NCBI GenBank assembly: GCA_003243275.1
Contig: QFQR01000001.1
Coordinates: forward strand, 124,001 to 188,000
DNA from: Leifsonia xyli
GTDB taxonomy: Bacteria; Actinomycetota; Actinomycetes; Actinomycetales; Microbacteriaceae
Length of the DNA: 64,000 bases
Reading direction: 5' to 3'
The notes under the pieces were generated by a model. The model saw nothing but the letters and a program-made list of their open reading frames with translations. It was not told the DNA's origin and did not search any database. A program made the position numbers and the translations under genes. How positions within the stretch are numbered: the first letter of the stretch is position 1; every line of letters starts with the position of its first letter. Of the stretch, positions 44,941 to 53,088 are shown one piece after another.

Positions 44941-45846
44941 ATGCCCGAGGTCGATCGTGCGGCCGCCAGCCGCGCCGCCATCGCCGCGCGTCGCGCGCGT
45001 GCCGCCGTCAAGGACGCCGTGTCGCGCCGCGACCGCCGCGCCCTCGACGTCGCCGAGACCGCGTGGGCCGACCCGAGCAGCCCGGAGGGCACGCTGCGGG
45101 TCCGCGAACTGCTGACGAGCCTCCCGGGCGTCGGCCCCACCCGGGTCGCGCGCATCATGTCCGAGCTCGCGATCGCTGACGCCAAGCGGGTCGGCGGCCT
45201 CGGCGCCCGCCAGCGGGAGAAGCTGCGCGACTGGCTCGGGCATCGGGAGGGCTCGCGCGACCGGCCGCAGAGCAGGCTCGTGGTGCTCGCCGGTCCGACG
45301 GCCGTCGGCAAGGGCACGGTGTCGACCTTCATCCGCGACAACTACCCCGCGGTGCTGCTGAGCGTCTCCGCGACCACCCGGGCCCCCCGCCCGGGCGAGA
45401 TCGACGGCCAGCACTACTACTTCGTCGACGACGCCACCTTCGACCGGATGATCGCCCAGGGCGAGTTCCTCGAGTACGCGACCGTGCACAACGCCTCGCG
45501 CTACGGCACCCCGCGGCCACCGATCGACGCGGCGCTCGCCTCCGGGCGCAGCGTGCTCCTGGAGATCGATCTGCAGGGCGCACGCGCGGTGAAGCAGGCG
45601 ATGCCCGAGGCGCTGCTCGTGTTCCTGCTGCCGCCGAGCTGGGAGGAGCTCGTGCGGCGACTGACCGGCCGGGGCACGGAATCCGCCGCGGAACAGGCTC
45701 GCCGCCTCGAGACGGCGAAAATCGAGCTCGCGGCCCAGAACGAGTTCGACGCGAAGGTGGTCAACCACGATGTCGGCCGGGCAGCGGCGGAGGTCGTAGA
45801 ATTGCTGGCAGTGCCCGGAGCCGATTCCGCGCGCACGCGATCATGA
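44941..45846 (+). CDS. gmk: Fused actinobacterial integration host factor (mIHF) and guanylate kinase
   Basis: 301 residues in one uninterrupted frame. Residues 1-100 match mIHF, the nucleoid protein of actinobacteria: EVDRAAASRAAIAARRARAA, the helix-two-turn-helix segment LLTSLPGVGPTRVARIMSEL, and RVGGLGARQREKLRDWL. Residues 111-301 are guanylate kinase (GMP to GDP) with P-loop GPTAVGKGT (118-126), SVSATTRAPRPGEIDGQHYYFV and LEIDLQGARAVKQAMPEALL. In most actinobacteria the two are separate neighbouring genes. ATG 44941 follows AGGGG; GTG 44935 (overlapping the pyrF stop) and GTG 44926 are alternatives. Confidence 0.9.
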   Translation: MPEVDRAAASRAAIAARRARAAVKDAVSRRDRRALDVAETAWADPSSPEGTLRVRELLTSLPGVGPTRVARIMSELAIADAKRVGGLGARQREKLRDWLGHREGSRDRPQSRLVVLAGPTAVGKGTVSTFIRDNYPAVLLSVSATTRAPRPGEIDGQHYYFVDDATFDRMIAQGEFLEYATVHNASRYGTPRPPIDAALASGRSVLLEIDLQGARAVKQAMPEALLVFLLPPSWEELVRRLTGRGTESAAEQARRLETAKIELAAQNEFDAKVVNHDVGRAAAEVVELLAVPGADSARTRS

Positions 45847-45857
45847 GGAGGGCCGGA

Positions 45858-46112
45858 ATGGCCGACAACAAGGGCATCATCGACCCGCCCATCGACGAGC
45901 TGCTGTCGAAGGTCGACTCGAAGTACCAGCTCGTGATCTTCGCCGCGAAGCGCGCGCGCCAGATCAACGACTACTACGCCGACCTGCACGAGGGCTCGCT
46001 CTTCGACAACGTCGGCCCGCTCGTCGACTCGACGATCGACGACAAGCCGCTCTCGGTGGCGCTGCACGAGATCAACGAGGACAAGCTCGTCCTCTCGCCG
46101 CTCGCCGAGTAG
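45858..46112 (+). CDS. rpoZ: DNA-directed RNA polymerase subunit omega
   Basis: 84 residues. Small subunit that helps assemble beta-prime. Begins ADNKGIIDPPIDELLSKVDS and contains the family core YQLVIFAAKRARQINDYY, ending PLSVALHEINEDKLVL. The ribosome binding site GAGGAGG (45845-45851) fixes ATG 45858; ATG 45843 overlapping the gmk stop is the less likely alternative. gmk-rpoZ-coaBC-metK-priA is the conserved order. Confidence 0.94.
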   Translation: MADNKGIIDPPIDELLSKVDSKYQLVIFAAKRARQINDYYADLHEGSLFDNVGPLVDSTIDDKPLSVALHEINEDKLVLSPLAE

Positions 46113-46123
46113 GTCGGCCGTGC

Positions 46124-46169
46124 CCAGCTGGTCCAGCAGCGCCGCGGAACGCCGCGTCTCGAGACCAGC
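46124..46169 (+). repeat. Nested inverted repeats in the rpoZ-coaBC gap
   Basis: GCTGGTC (46127-46133) pairs with GACCAGC (46163-46169). Inside this, CGCGG-AACG-CCGCG (46143-46156) forms a second stem, and GTCTCGAGAC (46156-46165) is a further 10-bp palindrome. The 66-bp gap has no visible -10. The structure may end part of the transcript or bind a regulator. Confidence 0.45.
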
Positions 46170-46178
46170 GTCGGCGTC

Positions 46179-47369
46179 GTGACGCATCCGCTGCGGATCG
46201 TCGTCGGTGTCGCCGGCGGCATCGCGGCGTACAAGGCCGTCGGTGTGGTGCGCGAGCTCGTGCTCCGCGGCCACGAGGTGCACGTCGTCGCGACGGAGGC
46301 CGCTCTGCGGTTCGTGGGACGTCCCACCCTCGAGGCGATCAGCCGGCACCCGGTCGAGACCGAGCTGTTCGACGGGGTCGCCGAGGTGCGGCACGTCGCG
46401 CTCGGCCAGGCGGCCGACCTCGTGATCGTGGCCCCGGCCACCGCCAACACCCTCGCGAAGCTCGCCGCGGGACTCGCCGACGATCTGCTCGGCACGACGA
46501 TCCTCGCCTCCACCGCGCCGCTCGTCGTCGCGCCCGCGATGCACACCGAGATGTGGCTGAACCCGGCCACCCGGGCGAACGTCGCGACGCTGGAGGCGCG
46601 CGGCGTGCGTGTCGTGGGGCCCGCATCCGGTCAGCTCACGGGTGCGGACAGCGGACAGGGACGGATGGCGGAGCCCGCCGAGATCGTCGACGCGGCACTC
46701 GCGGCCCTGCGGCCGCGCGACCTCAGCGGTCGCCGGATCGTCGTGACGGCGGGCGGCACGCGGGAACCGCTCGATCCGGTGCGATTCCTCGGCAACCGCT
46801 CCAGCGGACGCCAGGGGGTCGCGATCGCGGAGGCGGCGCGCGATCGCGGGGCGGAGGTCGTGCTGATCGCCGCGCACCTGGAGGTCGCAGCCCCCGCCGG
46901 GGTCGAGCTGCGCGAGACCGGCACCGCCGAGCAGTTGCGCGATGCCGTGCTCGAGGTGGCCGCATCCGCCGATCTCGTCGTGATGGCCGCGGCCGTCGCC
47001 GACTACCGGCCCGACACGGTCGCCGACGCGAAGATCAAGAAGGAGGCGCACGGCGACACGCTCGAGCTCCGCCTCGTGCGCAACCCCGACATCCTCTCCG
47101 AGCTGGCCGCTGCCGCGCATCCCGGGCAGACGGTGATCGGCTTCGCCGCCGAGACCGAGCCGGACGACGAGGCTCTGCTCGAACTGGGACGCGCGAAGAT
47201 CGCCCGCAAGGGTTGCGACTATCTGGTCCTCAACAGGGTGGGATGGAGCGAGGGTTTCGCCACCGAGGGCAACACGATCGTCGTGGTGTCGAGGGCCGGC
47301 GATATAGTGACCCGGGCGAGCGGCAGCAAGCGCGAGGTCGCCGATGCGATCCTCGACCTGGCACGCTGA
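46179..47369 (+). CDS. coaBC: Bifunctional phosphopantothenoylcysteine decarboxylase/synthase CoaBC
   Basis: 396 residues. Two steps of coenzyme A synthesis. The CoaC flavoprotein half (1-180) has VGVAGGIAAYK, the catalytic His in FDGVAEVRHVALGQAADLVI, APATANTLAKLAAGLADDLL and PAMHTEMW. The usual clamp Cys is replaced in LTGADSGQGRM. The CoaB half (about 185-390) has TAGGTREPLDPVRFLGNRSS with SSGRQG, AAAVADYRP and KIKKE. GTG is the only standard start in frame after rpoZ, and no ribosome binding site is evident. Confidence 0.95.
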   Translation: MTHPLRIVVGVAGGIAAYKAVGVVRELVLRGHEVHVVATEAALRFVGRPTLEAISRHPVETELFDGVAEVRHVALGQAADLVIVAPATANTLAKLAAGLADDLLGTTILASTAPLVVAPAMHTEMWLNPATRANVATLEARGVRVVGPASGQLTGADSGQGRMAEPAEIVDAALAALRPRDLSGRRIVVTAGGTREPLDPVRFLGNRSSGRQGVAIAEAARDRGAEVVLIAAHLEVAAPAGVELRETGTAEQLRDAVLEVAASADLVVMAAAVADYRPDTVADAKIKKEAHGDTLELRLVRNPDILSELAAAAHPGQTVIGFAAETEPDDEALLELGRAKIARKGCDYLVLNRVGWSEGFATEGNTIVVVSRAGDIVTRASGSKREVADAILDLAR

Positions 47370-47411
47370 CGCGCCGCCGATCCAACGACGACTCGACCGA
47401 ACAGGCTGTCC

Positions 47412-48608
47412 GTGAGCACCTCTCTGCGTCTCTTCACCTCCGAATCCGTCACCGAAGGTCACCCCGACAAGCTCTGCGACCAGGTGAGCGACTCGATCCT
47501 CGATGCGCTGCTGAGCGTCGACCCGCAGGCGCGCGTCGCGGTGGAGACGCTCGTCACGACCGGCCTCGTGCACGTGGCGGGCGAGGTGACGACCTCGGGT
47601 TACGTCGAGATCCCGCAGATCGTGCGCAAGCGGATCACCGAGATCGGCTACGACTCCTCCGACGTCTGGTTCGACGGGCGCTCCTGCGGTGTCTCGGTCT
47701 CGATCGGCGGGCAGTCGCCCGACATCGCGCAAGGGGTCGACGACGCCTACGAGCGCCGCGAGGGCACGAGCGTCGACGACCTCGATCGCCAGGGGGCGGG
47801 CGACCAGGGCATCATGTTCGGCTACGCCACCCGCGAGACCCCGCAGCTCATGCCGTTGCCGATCTGGCTCGCGCACCGGCTCGCGGAGCGGCTCTCCGAG
47901 GTGCGGCACCGCGGCGAGGTCGACTACCTGCGCCCCGACGGCAAGACCCAGGTCACCGTGGGGTACGAGGGGGTCGTGCCGCGCACGATCGAGACGATCG
48001 TGATGTCGGCGCAGCACTCGCCGCGGGTGTCCACCGAGCAGCTCCGCTCCGAGCTGTTCGAGCTCGTCGTGCGCCCGGTCCTCGAGCAGGTCGAGCTTCC
48101 CTGGGAGGACGCGCAGCGCTTCATCAACCCGACCGGACGGTTCGAGATCGGCGGCCCCCAGGGGGATGCCGGACTCACCGGGCGCAAGATCATCGTCGAC
48201 ACCTACGGCGGTGCGGCCCGTCACGGCGGGGGAGCCTTCTCCGGGAAGGACCCCTCGAAGGTCGACCGTTCCGCCGCCTACGCCATGCGGTGGGTCGCGA
48301 AGAACGCGGTCGCGGCGGGACTCGCCGAGCGGCTGGAGGTGCAGGTCGCCTACGCGATCGGCAAGGCGGCCCCTGTCGGGCTCTACGTGGAGACCTTCGG
48401 AACAGGCACCGTCTCCGACGAGGTCATCACGAGCGCCATCCGCGAGGTGTTCGACCTGCGTCCGGCCGCGATCATCCGCGACCTCGAGCTGCTGCGCCCG
48501 ATCTACGCGCAGACCGCCGCCTACGGCCACTTCGGCCGGGAGCTCCCGGACTTCAGCTGGGAGCGCCTCGACCGTGTCGACGACCTCCGCACGGCAGCCC
48601 GGGTCTGA
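47412..48608 (+). CDS. metK: S-adenosylmethionine synthetase
   Basis: 398 residues. Makes SAM from methionine and ATP. Opening LFTSESVTEGHPDKLCDQVSDS, the ATP motif GAGDQGIMFGYA, GGAARHGGGAFSGKDPSKVD with the phosphate-binding loop, and the final YGHFGRELPDFSWERLD. GTG start. No SAM riboswitch is seen in the 42-bp gap before it. Confidence 0.97.
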   Translation: MSTSLRLFTSESVTEGHPDKLCDQVSDSILDALLSVDPQARVAVETLVTTGLVHVAGEVTTSGYVEIPQIVRKRITEIGYDSSDVWFDGRSCGVSVSIGGQSPDIAQGVDDAYERREGTSVDDLDRQGAGDQGIMFGYATRETPQLMPLPIWLAHRLAERLSEVRHRGEVDYLRPDGKTQVTVGYEGVVPRTIETIVMSAQHSPRVSTEQLRSELFELVVRPVLEQVELPWEDAQRFINPTGRFEIGGPQGDAGLTGRKIIVDTYGGAARHGGGAFSGKDPSKVDRSAAYAMRWVAKNAVAAGLAERLEVQVAYAIGKAAPVGLYVETFGTGTVSDEVITSAIREVFDLRPAAIIRDLELLRPIYAQTAAYGHFGRELPDFSWERLDRVDDLRTAARV

Positions 48609-48677
48609 GATGCTCATCGGCTGGCTGAGGAGCGCCACCCTCGGCGACGCACCTCGGCACCGGCGTTCGCGAGCCGC

Positions 48678-50645
48678 ATGAGCGCTCCCGTCATCGCCCG
48701 CGTCATCCTCGACACCCCGCTGCCGCAGCTCGACCGCCTGCTCGACTACCGCATCCCGGAGGGGATGGAGGGAGTCGTTCCGGGGGTGCGCGTCGCCGTG
48801 CCGCTGCGTTCGGCGAACCGGATGACGCAGGGCTTCGTGGTCGAGCTCGCGACCCAGCAGGAGCATCCGGGGCCGCTGTCGGACCTCGATGCGGTCGTCT
48901 CGAGCGCGGAGGTGCTGCGTCCGGAGGTCTGGCGGCTCGCCCGCGCCGTCGCCGACCGCGCGGCGGGCTCGGCCATCGACGTGTTGCGGCTCGCGATCCC
49001 GAAGCGCCAGGTGCGGGTGGAGAAGTCCTGGCTCGCGGCTCGGGCCGCGGGGAAGGTGGAGCCTGCGGCGTTGACGATCGACGCGCCCGAGGTGCACGGC
49101 TATCGACCGGGCGACATCGCCACCATCCTCGCCGCGGGGCGGGCGGCGCTCTCCGTCGATCCCGGCGTGGTGGCGGTGGGGGAGAGCTGGGTGGGCCGCT
49201 GGGCGCTCACCCTCGCGCAGCTCGCGACGCGCACGGTCGTCGGGGGCGCATCCGCGATCCTCGTGGTGCCCGACCACCGCGACGCCCGTCAGCTGGAGGC
49301 GGCGCTCGCGTCGCTCCTTCCCGCGGAGCGGATCGTGCGCTTCGACTCCGCCCAGCCGGATGCGGAACGCTACCGCGGCATGCTGCGCGCGACAGGCAGC
49401 GAGCCGGTGGTGGTGCTCGGGAACCGCTCGGCCGTCTACGCGCCGGCGACCCGGCTCGGCCTGCTCGCGGTCTGGAACGACGGCGACCCCCTGCTCGCGG
49501 AGCCGCTGACGCCCTACGTGCACGCCCGCGATGCGGCGCTCGTGCGCCAGGAGCAGCAGGGGGCGGCGCTCGTCTTCGCCGGTCACAGCCGTACGACCGA
49601 GGTGCAGCGGCTCGTCGAGGTGGGGTGGCTGACCGAGGTCGCGCCGCACCGGCCACGGCGGGTGCGCGTGATCCCCACCGTCCACACGACGGGAGCGGGC
49701 GCAGACGACCACGCGCGCATCCCGAGTGTCGCCTGGCGCGAGGCGGCCACGGCGGCCAAGCTCGGTCCGGTGCTGGTGCAGGTGGCGCGCCCCGGCTACG
49801 CACCGGGGCTCCGCTGCGCCGAGTGCGGCACGGCGGCGCGGTGCCGACGGTGCGGGGGGCCGTTGCGGCTGCAACGTGCGGGAGCGGTGCCGAGCTGCCT
49901 CTGGTGCGGGGTGGAGGAGCGCGCCTTCCGCTGCGGGGAATGCGGGTCGTCGCGGCTGACCCGCTCCGGCTCGGGAAGCGCCCGCACCGCGGAGGAGCTC
50001 GGGCGGGCGTTCCCCGGCATCCGGGTCGTGCTGGCCGATGGCGAGCGCCGCGTGCTCGAGGTGGACGAGCGGCCCGCCTTGGTCGTCGCGACTCGTGGCG
50101 CGGAGCCCCTGGCTGCGGGCGGATACCGGGCGGTGCTGTTGCTCGACGGCGAGCGCATGGTCGCCCGCGAGACGCTGCGGATCGCCGAGGACTGCCTGCG
50201 CTGGTGGAGCGACGCGGCCGCCCTCGCCGCGGATGACGCGTCGGTGTTCCTCGTCGGGGTGGGCGGGAGGCTCGCCACCGCGCTCTCGACCGGCAACGTG
50301 GTCGCCTTCGCGCGGGCAGAACTCGCCGACCGCCGCGCGCTCGGATTCCCGCCCGCGGTGCGGATGGCGAGTCTCGACGGGGTTCCGGATGCCGTCGACG
50401 CCGCGCTCGGCATCCTCCCCGCGGAGGCCGGGGTGGTCGCATCCCGCACCGTCGACGGGCGGGCGCGGGCGCTCATCCGCTTCGACTACGCGCACGGCGC
50501 CGCCGTCGCGCACGCCGTGCGCGGCGAGATCATCCGTCAGGCCGCTGCGCGTCGCAAGCCGGTGCCGGGGCGGGCGCGCCCGGGGCGCGCTCCGCTGCCG
50601 CTGCGCGCCCACTTCGACGAGCTCGAGCCCTTCGACGAGTCCTGA
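48678..50645 (+). CDS. priA: PriA-like primosomal protein N' without helicase motifs
   Basis: 655 residues. Replication-restart factor family. The N-terminal 3'-DNA-binding domain is present (ARVILDTPLPQLDRLLDYRI, GVRVAVPLRSANRMTQGFVV). Where PriA has Walker A GxTGSGKTE, this protein reads AVGESWVGRWALTL; where it has DEEH it reads WNDGDPL. ATP-driven unwinding is therefore unlikely. The motif VVLGNRSAVYAP and the paired zinc cysteines (RCAECG...RCRRCG...CLWCG...RCGECG) are kept. Degenerate PriA proteins are known in actinobacteria. It follows metK by 69 nt with no separate promoter recognised. Confidence 0.9.
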   Translation: MSAPVIARVILDTPLPQLDRLLDYRIPEGMEGVVPGVRVAVPLRSANRMTQGFVVELATQQEHPGPLSDLDAVVSSAEVLRPEVWRLARAVADRAAGSAIDVLRLAIPKRQVRVEKSWLAARAAGKVEPAALTIDAPEVHGYRPGDIATILAAGRAALSVDPGVVAVGESWVGRWALTLAQLATRTVVGGASAILVVPDHRDARQLEAALASLLPAERIVRFDSAQPDAERYRGMLRATGSEPVVVLGNRSAVYAPATRLGLLAVWNDGDPLLAEPLTPYVHARDAALVRQEQQGAALVFAGHSRTTEVQRLVEVGWLTEVAPHRPRRVRVIPTVHTTGAGADDHARIPSVAWREAATAAKLGPVLVQVARPGYAPGLRCAECGTAARCRRCGGPLRLQRAGAVPSCLWCGVEERAFRCGECGSSRLTRSGSGSARTAEELGRAFPGIRVVLADGERRVLEVDERPALVVATRGAEPLAAGGYRAVLLLDGERMVARETLRIAEDCLRWWSDAAALAADDASVFLVGVGGRLATALSTGNVVAFARAELADRRALGFPPAVRMASLDGVPDAVDAALGILPAEAGVVASRTVDGRARALIRFDYAHGAAVAHAVRGEIIRQAAARRKPVPGRARPGRAPLPLRAHFDELEPFDES

Positions 50646-50654
50646 CCCGCATCC

Positions 50655-50710
50655 GAGGCGTCACTTTGTGTCGCGCGCGCCCCGGCGCAGGCGACACAAA
50701 GTGACGCCTC
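50655..50710. repeat. 20-bp perfect inverted repeat between priA and fmt
   Basis: Arms GAGGCGTCACTTTGTGTCGC (50655-50674) and its exact complement (50691-50710), with a 16-nt GC-rich loop that can pair further (GCGCC/GGCGC). It begins 10 nt after the priA stop. Neither side has a T run. It may be a bidirectional transcription terminator or a mobile intergenic palindrome. Confidence 0.9.
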
Positions 50711-50785
50711 ACCGCACGGGGCAGGGCCTCGCCACACAGGACAGGCCTCAACGCACGGGGCAGCGCCTCACCGCACAGGGGGCAG
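50706..50785. repeat. Four ~20-bp tandem repeats upstream of fmt
   Basis: Units start at 50706, 50726, 50745 and 50765, each close to GCCTCACCGCACGGGGCAG. The first unit begins inside the right arm of the inverted repeat, and the last ends at the putative -10 of fmt. The period (20, 19, 20 bp) is about two helical turns. There are no spacers, so this is not CRISPR. Confidence 0.85.
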
Positions 50786-50788
50786 GAT
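50783..50788 (+). promoter_or_regulatory. Weak leaderless-type -10 (CAGGAT) for fmt
   Basis: CAGGAT followed by 6 nt and the GTG at 50795. It has the same spacing as the TANNNT elements, with C at the first position. Confidence 0.35.
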
Positions 50789-50794
50789 GGAGGG

Positions 50795-51712
50795 GTGCGT
50801 CTGATCTTCGCGGGGAGCCCCGCCGCCGCTGTCCCGAGCCTGCGGGCATTGCTCGAGGGGCCGCACGAGGTGCTCGCGGTCGTGACGCGCGAGGACGCAC
50901 CGGTCGGCCGGAAGCGCGTGCTCACCCAGACACCGGTCGCGGATGCGGCGGACGCATCAGGCATCCCCGTCATCAAGGCGAATCGCCTCGCCTCGGTGCA
51001 GGACGAGCTCCTCGCGCTCGACGCCGAGCTCGGCGTGGTCGTCGCCTACGGCGGCCTCATCCGCGAGCCGATCCTCAGCGCCCCGCATCACGGCTGGATC
51101 AACCTGCACTTCTCGCTGCTCCCGCGTTGGCGCGGCGCCGCCCCCGTGCAGCGCGCGCTCATCGCGGGCGATACCGAGACCGGCTCCGCGGTGTTCCAAC
51201 TCGTGCCGGAGCTCGACGCGGGCCCCGTGTTCGCGAGCGAGAGCACCACCGTGGGCGGGGTGCAGACCGCTGGCCACCTGCTCGAGGCGCTCAGCGACTC
51301 GGGAGCTCGCCTGCTCGCCGGGGTCGTCGACTCCCTGGCGGGCGGCACCGCCGTCGCCGTCCCGCAGACGGGCGAGGTGACCCTCGCCCCCAAGCTCACC
51401 CTCGACGACGGCCGACTCGACTGGACCGAGCCCGCGGCGAGCATCGACGCCCGCCGCCGCGGGGTCACCCCCGAGCCGGGCGCCACCACGACCCTCGACG
51501 GCGAGAGGTTCAAGATTGTCGACGCCGCCATCGCGCACGACGCCCCGCGCCTCCAGCCCGGGCACCTCGCGCAGCGCGGCCGTTCGGTGTTCGTCGGAAC
51601 CGGCGACGATCCGCTCGAGCTGATCACCGTGCAACCCGCAGGCAAACGCGCCATGCCCGCCGCCGACTGGTGGCGCGGTCGCGGGTCCGATGCCCCCACG
51701 GTGTTCGCGTGA
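50795..51712 (+). CDS. fmt: Methionyl-tRNA formyltransferase
   Basis: 305 residues. Formylates initiator Met-tRNA. N-terminal MRLIFAGSPAAAVPSLRALL, then the catalytic region HHGWINLHFSLLPRWRGAAP (Asn and His), ETGSAVFQLVPELDAGPVF (Asp), and the C-terminal OB domain from about 205. GTG start. The gene overlaps rsmB by 4 nt (GTGA). fmt-rsmB-rpe form one unit. Confidence 0.96.
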   Translation: MRLIFAGSPAAAVPSLRALLEGPHEVLAVVTREDAPVGRKRVLTQTPVADAADASGIPVIKANRLASVQDELLALDAELGVVVAYGGLIREPILSAPHHGWINLHFSLLPRWRGAAPVQRALIAGDTETGSAVFQLVPELDAGPVFASESTTVGGVQTAGHLLEALSDSGARLLAGVVDSLAGGTAVAVPQTGEVTLAPKLTLDDGRLDWTEPAASIDARRRGVTPEPGATTTLDGERFKIVDAAIAHDAPRLQPGHLAQRGRSVFVGTGDDPLELITVQPAGKRAMPAADWWRGRGSDAPTVFA

Positions 51713-53088
51713 GCCGCATCCAACCCGCCCGCCGCGTCGCCGCCGAGGTGCTCGCCGCGGTGCGGGAGTCGGATGCCTACGCGAACCTGCTGCTGCCCGC
51801 GCGCATCCGTGAGGCGCATCTCACCGGCCCGGATGCGGGCTTCGCCACCGAACTCGTCTACGGCACCCTGCGGATGAGCGGCTACTACGACCGCGTCATC
51901 GAGCTCGCGGCCCGCCGCAGCCCGGCACGAATCGACCCCCCGGTGCTCGATTCGCTGCGACTCGGAGCGCACCAGCTGCTGACGCTCGGCACGGCGCCGC
52001 ACGCGGTCATCGACGAGTCGGTGGAGCTCGTCAAGCGCGCCCGCAAGGGTTCGGCTGCGGGCTTCGTCAACGGTGTGCTGCGCACCATCGCGCGCGAGTC
52101 GCCCGAGAGCTGGCGCGAGCGCGCGATCGAGGGTCTGGCGGGCGCGACCCGCCTCGCCGTCGAGCACTCGCATCCGGTCTGGGTGGTCGACGCGCTCGAG
52201 TCCGCGCTCGCGCGGGAGGGTGCCGGCGCGGAGCTGCCTGCGCTGCTCGCGGCCGACAACGCACCGCCGCAGGTCTCGTATGCCGCCCTGCCCGGCCTCG
52301 CGGATGCCGCGGCACTCGCGCGGGAGGGTCGCTTCCTCCCCGGCCGCGTCTCGCCGCTGGCCCTCACCTCGACGGGGGGCGACCCCGCCGCGGTGCCCGA
52401 GGTCGCGGATGGCACCGTGCGGGTGCAGGACGAGGGCTCGCAACTCGCCGCCCTCGCGCTCACCCGTGCGCGCCCGGTCGAGCCGGGCGAGCGCTGGCTC
52501 GACCTCTGCGCCGGCCCGGGCGGCAAGGCCGCGGTGCTCGCGGCGGAGGCGGCGGTCGGGGGTGCGCTGCTGCTCGCCAACGAGCTCGTGCCTGCGCGCG
52601 CCGGCCTGGTGCGCGCGGCCCTCGCCCCGTTCCTCGAGGCACCGGATGCGCCCCTCGTCGTCGAGGGCGACGGACGCCGCGTCGGGGACGGTGGCGAGCG
52701 ATTCGATCGCATCCTGCTCGACGCGCCGTGCACGGGGCTCGGCGCGCTCCGGCGTCGTCCGGAGGCGCGCTGGCGGAAGACGCCCGCCGACCTGGCGGGC
52801 CTGGTGGCCCTGCAGGCGCAGCTCCTGGATGCCGCGATCGCCGCGCTCGCCCCCGGCGGCCTGCTCGCCTACGTCACCTGCTCACCGCATCCCGCCGAGA
52901 CGAGCGAGCAGCTCGACGCCGCCCTCGCGCGCCACCCGCAGCTGCGCGCCCTCGACACGCCCGAGGTGCTCGCGCGGGTCGCGATCTCGCCGCTCGCGCT
53001 CCCCGAGGCGAGCTGGGCGCAGCTCTGGCCGCATCGGCACGGCACCGACGCGATGTTCATCCAACTGCTCACTAGGGTCGAAGGGTGA
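51709..53088 (+). CDS. rsmB: 16S rRNA (cytosine(967)-C(5))-methyltransferase RsmB
   Basis: 459 residues. The N-terminal 140 residues are the NusB-like RNA-binding domain (ARRVAAEVLAAVRESDAYAN, GAAGFVNGVLRTIAR-like SAAGFVNGVLRTIA). The Rossmann methyltransferase has the SAM loop LDLCAGPGGKAAVLAAEA, Cys341 in LDAPCTGLGALRRRPEARW, and the catalytic Cys391 in YVTCSPHPAET. GTG start overlapping fmt. Confidence 0.95.
   Translation: MSRIQPARRVAAEVLAAVRESDAYANLLLPARIREAHLTGPDAGFATELVYGTLRMSGYYDRVIELAARRSPARIDPPVLDSLRLGAHQLLTLGTAPHAVIDESVELVKRARKGSAAGFVNGVLRTIARESPESWRERAIEGLAGATRLAVEHSHPVWVVDALESALAREGAGAELPALLAADNAPPQVSYAALPGLADAAALAREGRFLPGRVSPLALTSTGGDPAAVPEVADGTVRVQDEGSQLAALALTRARPVEPGERWLDLCAGPGGKAAVLAAEAAVGGALLLANELVPARAGLVRAALAPFLEAPDAPLVVEGDGRRVGDGGERFDRILLDAPCTGLGALRRRPEARWRKTPADLAGLVALQAQLLDAAIAALAPGGLLAYVTCSPHPAETSEQLDAALARHPQLRALDTPEVLARVAISPLALPEASWAQLWPHRHGTDAMFIQLLTRVEG

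Noticed and set aside
46530..46670. CoaBC PAMHTEMW and missing clamp Cys as signs of inactivation
   Set aside because: These variants are common in actinobacterial CoaBC, including mycobacteria; the rest of both domains is intact.
47370..47411. SAM riboswitch before metK
   Set aside because: The gap is 42 bp and shows none of the pairing needed for a known SAM riboswitch class.
48610..48681. A 23-codon ORF (MLIGWLRSATLGD...) between metK and priA
   Set aside because: No ribosome binding site, Arg-rich random-looking tail, overlaps the priA start; probably chance.
45501..50612. A 1703-codon open frame on the minus strand across gmk, rpoZ, coaBC, metK and priA
   Set aside because: It is the mirror of strong GC bias at third codon positions on the plus strand. 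The protein is dominated by Arg, Gly, Ala, Asp and His with no domain, and five certain genes lie opposite.
50706..50785. CRISPR array
   Set aside because: The ~20-bp units are contiguous with no spacers and no cas genes are nearby; treated as tandem repeats.
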